Assembly (NCBI GenBank): GCA_016183145.1
Contig: JACPFE010000507.1
Coordinates: forward strand, 1 to 12,764
From: Deltaproteobacteria bacterium
Lineage (GTDB): Bacteria > Desulfobacterota > Binatia > UBA9968
Reading direction: 5' to 3'
Length of the DNA: 12,764 bases
In this document: positions 1 to 6,554 of the stretch, in pieces
Layout: each line of letters opens with the position of its first letter
Numbering within the stretch: the stretch's first letter is position 1
The notes under the pieces: generated by a model
What the model saw: the letters and a program-made list of their open reading frames with translations, nothing else
What the model was told of the DNA's origin: nothing
The model's database searches: none
Position numbers and translations under genes: made by a program

Positions 1-20
1 ATGCCACGACACGGACAGAC

Positions 21-50
21 TTGACAGACTGAGCATCGCCGTGACATAAG
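21..50 (+). promoter_or_regulatory. Candidate sigma-70 promoter ahead of the signalling array
   Basis: TTGACA at 21-26 is a perfect -35 hexamer. CATAAG at 45-50, after an 18-base spacer, matches 4 of 6 positions of a -10 box. It would start transcription near position 57 and leave a leader of about 135 bases before the first gene. The weak -10 makes this tentative. A second possible site is the extended -10-like TGGTATGCT at 97-105. Confidence 0.3.
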
Positions 51-97
51 CGTTCTCGTAGCAGGGGAACGCGAGCTGACCCCCGCGAAAAGTTTCT

Positions 98-111
98 GGT
101 ATGCTTATACC
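98..111. promoter_or_regulatory. Small dyad upstream of the first gene
   Basis: GGTAT and ATACC form a perfect 5-base inverted repeat around GCTT. It sits about 80 bases before the first start codon, between the candidate promoter and the ribosome binding site, so it could be an operator. Five-base arms are short enough to arise by chance. Confidence 0.2.
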
Positions 112-190
112 GTTCGGCGGCGATTTCTCGATCCTGGTGAACCTACCAACAACAAGGGCTTTTCAACCGTAAAGAAAGGAGCCATAAGCC

Positions 191-799
191 ATGCCCGTCA
201 ATATTCCGGAAGGCATCACGTTAACCGAATTTTCTGCGATCGCAGGCCTCCTCACTAACATCCGCACGGCTGTCGGCGCGAGCCAGGTGAGCGTGCGTTT
301 GAACGAGTCGCAACGCAATGGTGGGGAGCCTGGCATCGGCAGCCCGTTCTTCGATTTTTCCTATTTCGTCGGTTCGGTGCAGGACGCCGACACAGAGAAC
401 GCAAGAAAAGCTCTGTATATGCCGGATCCCGGCTTGTACCGTTTCGGGGATAACGTTACCAGCAAAGAAACAAGAGAAGCGATCGCCAAGGCTGTGACCG
501 GGAACCCGAACGACCTCTTTGCGCGCCGAGGCTGGCCAAGTACCACAAGCACTCAAAAAAAGGGGATGGGATCGAAGGGCATGGGCCGAGAGTCCGGTCT
601 ACAGTTGCAGGTATATATCGGGATCAAGATCAGTGGCCGTTGTGTGGGAACGTTGGGCGTAAGTTTTAAGAATACCCCAACCAATATACCAGCCGTTGAA
701 AGTCAAATAATCGGCTGGGCTCGCGATCCGGGTTATCCGCCGACGCTGATCAACTACCTGAGCAATACTTTCAATCTGTGGGGACCGACTTGCCCGTGA
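191..799 (+). CDS. Small GAF-like sensory protein, function unknown
   Basis: This encodes 202 residues with no signal peptide or membrane segment, so it is probably cytoplasmic. I do not recognise a named family. The ends look like a GAF fold: a helix with the run AGLLTNIRTAVGASQVSVRL (about 18-37), and a late strand pair IGIKISGRCVGTLGVSF (about 143-159), where GAF domains usually have their closing strands. The middle (40-135) is polar, glycine-rich and not obviously GAF. Cysteines are only at 151 and 201. The start at 191 is backed by AAGGAG at 176-181. The stop at 797-799 lies 24 bases before the histidine kinase start and in the same frame as it, so the protein may act as an input partner for that kinase. 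GAF assignment is inference. The gene itself is well supported by its RBS and position at the head of the array. Confidence 0.75.
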   Translation: MPVNIPEGITLTEFSAIAGLLTNIRTAVGASQVSVRLNESQRNGGEPGIGSPFFDFSYFVGSVQDADTENARKALYMPDPGLYRFGDNVTSKETREAIAKAVTGNPNDLFARRGWPSTTSTQKKGMGSKGMGRESGLQLQVYIGIKISGRCVGTLGVSFKNTPTNIPAVESQIIGWARDPGYPPTLINYLSNTFNLWGPTCP

Positions 800-823
800 A
801 AAATAGGCTATTCACTCATAGTT

Positions 824-2482
824 ATGGCGCAAATCGACGATCACGAACGCGCAGCGAATTCTGCCCGAGGAAAATCTTCTAAGAGACAAAGGTTCCCGAA
901 TCGAACAAGCTTCCTTGCGGCCTTGCTGACGATCGCAGAAACTGCGACCCAATCACTCCAGACCGACAAAATTCTCAACGACACGCTCGATAAGTCCCTT
1001 GAAATCCTAAATTTTGACGTCGGCAGTGTCCGGGTTCTGGATCACGAAGCGAAAAACACGCTGTTCCGAATCGATCGCGGTTTTCACCACCCGGCAAATT
1101 ACACTCCGAGGAATCAACATAGAATCGAGCAGCTGATGATCAAAGCCAAGGAGCCCCATATCTCTCCCGATATTCGCCAAGATCCAATTCATAAGAGCCA
1201 GTCGATGGAGCGAGAGGGGGTTATCTCCGCTGCCCATGCCCCGATCATGTCCAAGAAGCGGGTATTTGGGTCGCTTACGGTGGGAAGCCGCAGATTTCAC
1301 AAGTTCTCAAAAATCGAAGTCGACCTGCTCAAGGCGTTTGGCTTTCAGCTCGGTATGGCGCTGGAAAACGCCCAGCTCTACGACGAAATGAGACAGGGTA
1401 AGCTCTATATTGAAAATTTGGTGGAGAACGCCGGCGAGGCGATCATTACGACCGATGCGCAGGACAATATACTCACCTGGAACCACGCGGCGGAGGTCAT
1501 TTTCGGCTATGCCAAAGGCGAGGCGGTGGGAAAAAGCTTGACCATATTGGTTCCGCCGGGCCATCCAAACGAGCTTGAAGATCTTCGGGCCAAGGTTCAG
1601 CTCACCGGGCCAACGCGCAATCTGGAAGTTCGCCGAATACGGAAAGACGGCGTGATGATCAACGTTGCCTTAGCGGTCTCACCCATCAAGGAGGAGGAAG
1701 ACAAAGTTAACGGCTTTCTCCACATGGCCAGAGACATCACGGAAAAAACCCGCTATGAAAGACGGCTGAAAGAACTCGACCAGATGAAGTCAGAGTTTGT
1801 CTCGAACGTCTCCCACGAGTTGAGGACACCGCTCACCGCCATCAAGGGTTCCGCGGACAACATGCTCGATGGGATTACCGGCCCGCTGAGCGAAAGGCAG
1901 ACGCGCTATCTGGGCCGCATTAAGTCTAACGCCGACCGCCTCGGGCGCCTGATCACAGACCTGTTGGATCTTTCAAAAATCGAGGCAGGCAAGATCGATC
2001 TCAAGCCGGCACGTTTGCCGGTAAATTTACTCGTAATGGAAGCCGCTGATGTTCTGCGCGCCGTCGCGGCAGAAAAGCTTATAGGTTTGGAAGTAGCCCG
2101 CGCCGACGAACCGGTTCACGTCTGGGCGGACAGGGACAAGGTTTTACAAATACTTATGAACCTTATTGGTAATGCGCTTAAATTCACGCCGCCGCATGGG
2201 AAAGTAATAATCGCCGTCGATAATGCCGGCGCTGAATGGATAAAACTCTCCGTCGCGGACACCGGACCTGGAATTCCGCCGCAGGAAGCGGCGAAGATCT
2301 TCGACAAGTTCTACCAGATGGAGCAATCAAACAGGCAAAAAACACAAGGAACAGGGCTCGGCCTCGCCATCTCCAAGGCGCTTGTCGAGATGCACGGCGG
2401 AAAGATCTGGATTGAAACCGGCATTGACAGCGGCAGTGTATTTTCTTTTACTTTGCCGGCCAGGCGGCCTTTGGAGATTTAG
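824..2482 (+). CDS. Soluble GAF-PAS sensor histidine kinase
   Basis: This 552-residue kinase should autophosphorylate on histidine in response to a cytoplasmic signal and pass phosphate to one or both receivers encoded just downstream. Domains in order: GAF (about 35-185), PAS (about 195-308, with the GYAKGEAVGKS and MARDITEK features), HisKA (about 315-385) with H331 in VSNVSHELRTP, and HATPase_c (about 430-547). The last carries the N-box around N450 (NLIGNALKF), the G1 box DTGPGIP at 479-485 and the G2 box GTGLGLAIS at 509-517. No transmembrane segments are present, unlike most sensor kinases. The ATG at 824 has no visible Shine-Dalgarno, so translation may be coupled to the gene ending 24 bases earlier. 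The next gene, a receiver, has its own strong RBS 20 bases downstream. All catalytic boxes are intact. The signal is unknown. Confidence 0.95.
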   Translation: MAQIDDHERAANSARGKSSKRQRFPNRTSFLAALLTIAETATQSLQTDKILNDTLDKSLEILNFDVGSVRVLDHEAKNTLFRIDRGFHHPANYTPRNQHRIEQLMIKAKEPHISPDIRQDPIHKSQSMEREGVISAAHAPIMSKKRVFGSLTVGSRRFHKFSKIEVDLLKAFGFQLGMALENAQLYDEMRQGKLYIENLVENAGEAIITTDAQDNILTWNHAAEVIFGYAKGEAVGKSLTILVPPGHPNELEDLRAKVQLTGPTRNLEVRRIRKDGVMINVALAVSPIKEEEDKVNGFLHMARDITEKTRYERRLKELDQMKSEFVSNVSHELRTPLTAIKGSADNMLDGITGPLSERQTRYLGRIKSNADRLGRLITDLLDLSKIEAGKIDLKPARLPVNLLVMEAADVLRAVAAEKLIGLEVARADEPVHVWADRDKVLQILMNLIGNALKFTPPHGKVIIAVDNAGAEWIKLSVADTGPGIPPQEAAKIFDKFYQMEQSNRQKTQGTGLGLAISKALVEMHGGKIWIETGIDSGSVFSFTLPARRPLEI

Positions 2483-2502
2483 CTTGGGTAAGGAGGTGCC
2501 CC

Positions 2503-2871
2503 ATGGGACTGAGGGTTCTGGTGGCCGACGATGAGGAGGATATTCGCGAAATCATCCAGGACCGCTTGGAGGCCTGCGGGTTCAACGTGGTCACAGCTAG
2601 CACGGGCGCCGAGGCTCTGCGAAAAATCGCAACGGAAAGATTCGACGGCGTTTTCCTCGACGTGAAGATGCCGGAAATGACTGGAATCGAGGTTTTGGAG
2701 GAAGTGCGCAAGAAGGATACAAGGCTCCCCATTATCATTATCACTTCTTCGACTTCGCGTGACGCGGCCATCGGCTCGCTCGCCAAAGGCGCCAATGAGT
2801 TCGTGTTGAAGCCCTTTGAATGGGAAGAGTTGAAAGTCAAGATCGAGAAGGTATTTAACATTATCCTGTAA
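2503..2871 (+). CDS. Stand-alone response-regulator receiver (CheY/Spo0F-like)
   Basis: The 122 residues are a single REC domain and nothing else. Visible active-site residues are the acidic pair D9/D10, phosphoacceptor D53 (FLDVKMPEMTG), T81 and K103 (KPFEWEEL). A strong Shine-Dalgarno, AAGGAGGTG, lies just before the ATG. With no output domain it must act by protein contact, as a phosphorelay intermediate, or as a phosphate sink competing with the next gene. Its sequence resembles the REC domain of the following regulator (DRLE-x2-G then VTA-x-TG in both), which suggests they arose by duplication. It sits 20 bases after the kinase and 8 bases before the next gene, so it is very probably cotranscribed. 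Confidence 0.93.
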   Translation: MGLRVLVADDEEDIREIIQDRLEACGFNVVTASTGAEALRKIATERFDGVFLDVKMPEMTGIEVLEEVRKKDTRLPIIIITSSTSRDAAIGSLAKGANEFVLKPFEWEELKVKIEKVFNIIL

Positions 2872-2879
2872 GCACAAAC

Positions 2880-4232
2880 ATGGAAGCTTTCAGAGGAACT
2901 ATTCTGGTCATAGACGATGAAACGGACACCTGCGAAGTCATGCGGGACCGCCTCGAGTCGATGGGCTACCAGGCAGTGACGGCTACGACTGGAAAGCAGG
3001 GCCTGGAACTCCTTGAGCGGCACACTCCCCATCTGGTTCTCCTCGACATCGAGATGCCCGGCATGAATGGCCTTGAGGTGCTCAAGGAAATCCGCAAACG
3101 AGAGCCTGATGTCGTGGTGGTCATGATTACCGCGCACGGCACCCTTGAACGGGCGGTCCAGGCGATGCGGGAAGGAGCCGATGATTTCATCCCGAAGCCT
3201 TTTGAGCCCGACCACATGGCTCTCATCGTCAAGAAAGCGCTGGAGCGCGAAACCCTGAGGCGGGGAGTTGAATTACTGTCCGAAGAGTTAGACCATCGCT
3301 ATCGCATGGTCGTAGGGCGGAGCGCGCCGCTCAACCGGGCCTTAGAGACGGCGAAGAAAGCCGCGGCTAGCAAGTCTACCGTGCTCCTTCTGGGGGAGAG
3401 CGGCACGGGAAAAGAAATTTTCGCCCGGGCGATCCACAATTGGAGCGACAGGAAAGATCAACCGTTCATTGCGATCAATTGCGTCGGGCTTTCCAGAGAA
3501 CTGCTGGAGAGCGAGCTTTTCGGCCATGAAAAAGGGGCGTTTACCGGGGCGCTGAATTTAAAAAAGGGGAAAATGGAACTGGGGCATGGCGGCACGGTTT
3601 TTCTCGACGAAATCGGTGACATTTCGACAGAACTTCAGACCAAGCTGTTGCGCTTTCTTCAGGAGCGGGAATTCGAGAGAGTGGGCGGTACTAAGCCGAT
3701 CAACGTCGACATCAGAATCATTGCGGCGACCAACCGAGATCTCGACAGTTTGATCCAGCAGGGCCGGTTCCGCGAAGATCTGTACTATCGACTTAACGTG
3801 GTCCTCATTACACTTCCGCCGTTGCGAGAGAGAAAAGAGGATATTCCGATTCTCGCAAACTATTTTTTGCGACGTTTTGCGGTAGAGACAAAGAAGAGCT
3901 TTACCGGTATGACCCAGGAGACTCTGGAGAAGCTCATCGCCTATGATTGGCCCGGAAATGTCCGGGAGTTGGCCAACGTCATCGAGAGCGCCGTTGTGTT
4001 AGGCCAGGGGCCCATGTTGACCGCCAGCGACCTTCCCGCCAAGAGCTTTTCTGTCGCGCCAGCCAGGGTGAGGGATGCCTTCTCTTATCACCAGGCCATA
4101 GAAAGTTACAGACGGGAGTTGATCCTCAAGGTTCTTGCTCAGACGCACGGAAGCCGCGCTGCGGCCGCGCAGGTCCTGGGCATTCAGAGAACCTATCTTT
4201 CGCGATTGATCAAAACTTTGCGCATCGGGTGA
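2880..4232 (+). CDS. NtrC-family sigma-54-dependent response regulator
   Basis: This 450-residue activator hydrolyses ATP to remodel sigma-54 RNA polymerase once its receiver is phosphorylated. REC (about 7-122) has D12/D13, phosphoacceptor D56 and K106. The AAA+ domain (about 144-370) has Walker A GESGTGKE at 172-179, the sigma-54 contact loop GAFTGA at 219-224, Walker B TVFLDEIGD at 239-247 and the WPGNVRE sensor II motif at 357-363. A Fis-type helix-turn-helix closes the protein (about 412-446, ending in GIQRTYLSRLIKTL). Length and order are standard for the family and all key residues are present. No Shine-Dalgarno is visible before the ATG, which lies 8 bases after the preceding stop, so coupling is likely. 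A perfect sigma-54 promoter lies directly downstream, ahead of the cyclase gene, which makes that gene the likely target. Confidence 0.96.
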   Translation: MEAFRGTILVIDDETDTCEVMRDRLESMGYQAVTATTGKQGLELLERHTPHLVLLDIEMPGMNGLEVLKEIRKREPDVVVVMITAHGTLERAVQAMREGADDFIPKPFEPDHMALIVKKALERETLRRGVELLSEELDHRYRMVVGRSAPLNRALETAKKAAASKSTVLLLGESGTGKEIFARAIHNWSDRKDQPFIAINCVGLSRELLESELFGHEKGAFTGALNLKKGKMELGHGGTVFLDEIGDISTELQTKLLRFLQEREFERVGGTKPINVDIRIIAATNRDLDSLIQQGRFREDLYYRLNVVLITLPPLRERKEDIPILANYFLRRFAVETKKSFTGMTQETLEKLIAYDWPGNVRELANVIESAVVLGQGPMLTASDLPAKSFSVAPARVRDAFSYHQAIESYRRELILKVLAQTHGSRAAAAQVLGIQRTYLSRLIKTLRIG

Positions 4233-4253
4233 ATCGTTTATTACACGCCTCTT

Positions 4254-4267
4254 TATCCTTAAGGATA
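4254..4267. promoter_or_regulatory. Perfect palindrome, likely enhancer (UAS) for the sigma-54 activator
   Basis: TATCCTTAAGGATA is a perfect 14-base palindrome lying 22 bases after the activator gene. Its centre is about 130 bases upstream of the predicted cyclase transcription start, within the usual distance for enhancer sites bound by NtrC-type Fis domains. A weaker dyad, CTACG with CGTAG, spans 4281-4311. The palindrome is seen directly; binding by the neighbouring regulator is inference. Confidence 0.55.
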
Positions 4268-4366
4268 CGCTTCTCTTCTCCTACGGTGTCTTTGTCCGCT
4301 CCCTATCGTAGAAATTCTTCCGTTAGTTCAGCGGCTTAATTTGCATCGGCGTCTCCAGCCCGCTCC

Positions 4367-4381
4367 TGGCACGACCCTTGC
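4367..4381 (+). promoter_or_regulatory. Sigma-54 (-24/-12) promoter of the cyclase gene
   Basis: TGGCACG, four bases, then TTGC fits the sigma-54 consensus exactly, with the invariant GG (4368-4369) and GC (4380-4381) ten bases apart. The start of transcription would be near 4393, giving a leader of about 57 bases to the ATG at 4450. It lies in the non-coding gap right after the sigma-54 activator gene. An exact match in that position is unlikely to be chance. Confidence 0.85.
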
Positions 4382-4449
4382 CATATCAAGGCGCAGGATT
4401 GGGTCGAGAAACGAAACGTTCACGGAATCAGGCATGAGGAATTAGTTCG

Positions 4450-5229
4450 ATGAACAACTGTAGCACGATAGGCATCCCAACAATGAAGCCTGTGGGCTCA
4501 TTGGACGAGTGGACGCGGAGTCTGCTCGACAAGATTAGAGACCAAGTGGATCCCATCGACCGCGTCACGCGCCTGCTTCGCTACTTGTCTCCGCAAATTG
4601 CCAAGGCGGTGCTCGATGGCGACAATGAACGCCTCTTTGAGAGCCACCGGCGGGAGATCACTGTGGTTTTCCTGGACCTGCGCGGCTTTACGTCCTTTTC
4701 GGACAGCGCCGAACCGGAGGAGGTCGTGGGTCTGCTGCGAAGCTATTACGCAGAAATGGGTAAGCTCATCTTCAAGTTCGAAGGGACTCTCGAGCGCTTC
4801 GCCGGGGACGGCATCATGGTTTTTTTCAACGACCCCATACCCTTCGAGGATCACACAGAAAAAGCGGTGCGCATGGCTGTGGAAATGCGCGCGAGAGCGA
4901 AAGAACTGCGCAAAGGTTGGCTCAAGACCGGTTACGACCTCGACTTAGGAGTCGGCTTGGCCGCCGGTTTTGCGACACTGGGAAACATCGGCTTTGAGGG
5001 AAGGATCGACTACGGGGCCGTCGGCAATGTCACCAACTTGGCCTCCCGCCTGTGTGATGAGGCGCAGGGCGGACAGATCCTGACCAATCGGAAGACGCTT
5101 TGCAAGCTTGAGAACATGGTCGAGACCGAAGACTTGGGCGAGATGCAGTTAAAAGGGATTGCCCGCCCCGTAGCTGCATTCAATATTCTCGATCTCAAGG
5201 AAGGAAAAAGGGGGCAGGCGGCTTTTTGA
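4450..5229 (+). CDS. Class III adenylate/guanylate cyclase, catalytic domain only
   Basis: This 259-residue protein should make a cyclic nucleotide from ATP or GTP in the cytoplasm. After a 65-residue N-terminal helical stretch comes one class III catalytic domain (about 68-250). Metal-binding aspartates are D76 (FLDLRGFTSFS) and D120 (FAGDGIMVFF), and the transition-state pair is N196 and R200 (NVTNLASR). The purine-selecting positions are not the usual adenylate cyclase Lys/Asp: the lysine position is R116 and the aspartate position appears to be G189, so the substrate cannot be read with confidence. No membrane, HAMP or other input domain is attached, so control is probably transcriptional, through the sigma-54 promoter at 4367-4381. 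GAGGA at about 4436-4440 is a reasonable RBS for this start. Confidence 0.92.
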   Translation: MNNCSTIGIPTMKPVGSLDEWTRSLLDKIRDQVDPIDRVTRLLRYLSPQIAKAVLDGDNERLFESHRREITVVFLDLRGFTSFSDSAEPEEVVGLLRSYYAEMGKLIFKFEGTLERFAGDGIMVFFNDPIPFEDHTEKAVRMAVEMRARAKELRKGWLKTGYDLDLGVGLAAGFATLGNIGFEGRIDYGAVGNVTNLASRLCDEAQGGQILTNRKTLCKLENMVETEDLGEMQLKGIARPVAAFNILDLKEGKRGQAAF

Positions 5230-5265
5230 AATCGGCCAACCGGGAAAGCCAGGCCGTCCCATTCC

Positions 5266-5296
5266 CCCAGGCAAAAACTTCTGCTAATGGCCTGGG
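5266..5296 (+). other. Hairpin between the cyclase and the secreted-protein gene
   Basis: CCCAGGC (5266-5272) pairs with GCCTGGG (5290-5296) around a 17-base loop. There is no T-run after it, so it is not a classical terminator. It could protect the cyclase mRNA end or weaken readthrough into the next gene. The rest of this 126-base gap holds only a TACAAT at 5334-5339, which lacks a good -35. Confidence 0.3.
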
Positions 5297-5355
5297 TTCC
5301 GCGCTGCTGGCCGCAGAACAGATTGAACTGGATACAATGCTCGAAGGAGGTGTTT

Positions 5356-6096
5356 ATGTCAGTAACAAAGCTTTTCATCACCGTTGCCGTGCTTCTCGCT
5401 ATCTCACGGGATCAAGTTTATTCCGGCGACGATCAATGGTTCTTTACAGGGAACGAGATCGCCGTCGCCTACCGCTTCCAGCAACACTACGGAGCGCGGT
5501 TACGCTATCCCTTGAAGCCGGAAGCCTGTCTGTACGGTCAGGAGGAATTCACCGCATCGTTTCAAGGAAAGCAGTTCCCGGCTCCCTGCCGGTTCGTCAC
5601 TGAAACCATCCGCCATCTGAGAGAGGCCCTTGAATCGAAAGCGGCGAGGTATCTCTTCCCGCTGGATCTCGATTACGGACGTTTAGGCGTCCCTTCGGAG
5701 CTGTGGAAAGCAAAGTACAGCAAGCTCTCGGGCGAAGAACAATTGAGAGCCTTGCTACAAGAGCCCTCGTTGGTCGCTTTGTATCACACGGCCGGGCATC
5801 TCGAGCCGGAGGCCAATACAAAAAGCACGGCTGGAGAAAATTGGCAGAAGCGCAGTTTGCTCGGTTTTTACAACGGACAGCCGATGAAGACATTTTCGCG
5901 ACGCTCGAGCGAAGCGCTGGCGTCCGTGCCCGAGGGTTACACGTGGTTAAATGACTTTAAGATCCTCGCGCACTATTTGGGCGAGCTGCAATTAGTTAGC
6001 GACGGCGCCGTTGTGACGTTCGATATTTCCTTCGATGACGATCGCGCGGCCGAGGTTTCCCCGAAACCGGTTAATGTGAGCGTAACGTCCAGATAA
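5356..6096 (+). CDS. Putative secreted protein of unknown function
   Basis: I do not recognise this 246-residue protein. The start at 5356 is chosen over an earlier in-frame ATG at 5287 because a strong Shine-Dalgarno (AAGGAGGTG) precedes it and because it exposes a signal-peptide-like N-terminus: lysine at 5, then hydrophobic LFITVAVLLAI, with possible cleavage near residue 23. The mature part is mixed alpha/beta in appearance. It has two cysteines (58 and 78) that could form a disulfide, and a histidine pair in LYHTAGHLEP (H144, H148). No lipobox or membrane anchor is visible. It follows the cyclase gene by 126 bases on the same strand and may share its sigma-54 transcript, but the strong separate RBS does not prove that. 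The convergent trxA gene ends 118 bases beyond it. Confidence 0.8.
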   Translation: MSVTKLFITVAVLLAISRDQVYSGDDQWFFTGNEIAVAYRFQQHYGARLRYPLKPEACLYGQEEFTASFQGKQFPAPCRFVTETIRHLREALESKAARYLFPLDLDYGRLGVPSELWKAKYSKLSGEEQLRALLQEPSLVALYHTAGHLEPEANTKSTAGENWQKRSLLGFYNGQPMKTFSRRSSEALASVPEGYTWLNDFKILAHYLGELQLVSDGAVVTFDISFDDDRAAEVSPKPVNVSVTSR

Positions 6097-6119
6097 TGAT
6101 CGGTATATCTTCTGAAGAA

Positions 6120-6208
6120 TGGAGTACTGGAGTGGTGGAATATTGGAGTGATGGGTTTTAAGTCATGGCTTGGGTCCGCAACCAGTACCCCATCACTCCA
6201 TTACTCCA
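6120..6208. repeat. TGGAGT repeat units forming an inverted repeat between convergent genes
   Basis: TGGAGT occurs at 6120, 6128 and 6144, and its complement ACTCCA at 6195 and 6203. The best arms are TGGAGTGATGGG (6144-6155) and CCCATCACTCCA (6189-6200), 12 perfect pairs around a 33-base loop. The element fills nearly the whole gap between two genes that converge here. It could end transcription from either side, but it lacks a T-run. Its style (short near-tandem units on each side in opposite orientation) resembles the arrays around the broken four-helix-bundle gene at 12040-12550, though the unit sequence differs. Confidence 0.7.
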
Positions 6209-6214
6209 ACCGTT

Positions 6215-6541
6215 CTATTGCAGCGCTTTCTCGATGGCGTTCACCAGCTTCGCTTTCGGCACCGCGCCGACGATCTGCTCCTTCACCGCGCCGCCTTTTA
6301 AGATGATCAGATTGGGAATGCCGCGGATTCCGTAGCGAGATGCTGTGGCGGGATGGTCGTCGACGTTGAGCTTCGCCACTTTCAACTTCCCCTCATACTC
6401 TCCCGCAACCTCTTCGATGATCGGCGCGATGGATTTGCACGGACCGCACCAGGGGGCCCAAAAATCCACCAGCACCGGCAGCGCCGACTGAATGACCTCG
6501 GCTTCGAAATTGTTGTCGCCCACCTCGGTAATCTTTCCCAT
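6215..6541 (-). CDS. trxA: Thioredoxin
   Basis: This 108-residue cytoplasmic thioredoxin reduces protein disulfides with electrons from thioredoxin reductase. The active site WCGPC has C32 and C35, the buried aspartate is D26 (LVDFWAPWCGPC), and the cis-proline is P76 (GIRGIPN). Length is typical. The frame is open further upstream, but the start at 6541 is right: it begins the family's normal N-terminus, has AAGGAGG a few bases upstream, and lies 13 bases after the pepA stop. It is the last gene of the folE-pepA-trxA run. It could also feed the CcdA-TlpA pair encoded upstream on the same strand. Confidence 0.97.
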   Translation of the reverse strand: MGKITEVGDNNFEAEVIQSALPVLVDFWAPWCGPCKSIAPIIEEVAGEYEGKLKVAKLNVDDHPATASRYGIRGIPNLIILKGGAVKEQIVGAVPKAKLVNAIEKALQ

Positions 6542-6554
6542 GTTGCCTGCCTCC

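Noticed and set aside
221..556. Antisense open frame opposite the GAF-like gene
   Set aside because: The plus-strand gene has a good RBS and sits in line with the array; the antisense product has no recognisable features or RBS.
2448..3215. A 255-codon open frame on the minus strand, antisense to both receiver genes
   Set aside because: It overlaps two well-supported regulator genes along its length, its product has no recognisable domain, and it follows from codon bias on the sense strand.
3947..4339. 130-codon plus-strand frame overlapping the end of the sigma-54 regulator and its downstream gap
   Set aside because: It is out of frame with the helix-turn-helix region, rich in Arg, Ser and Pro like a shadow frame, and runs through the UAS region.
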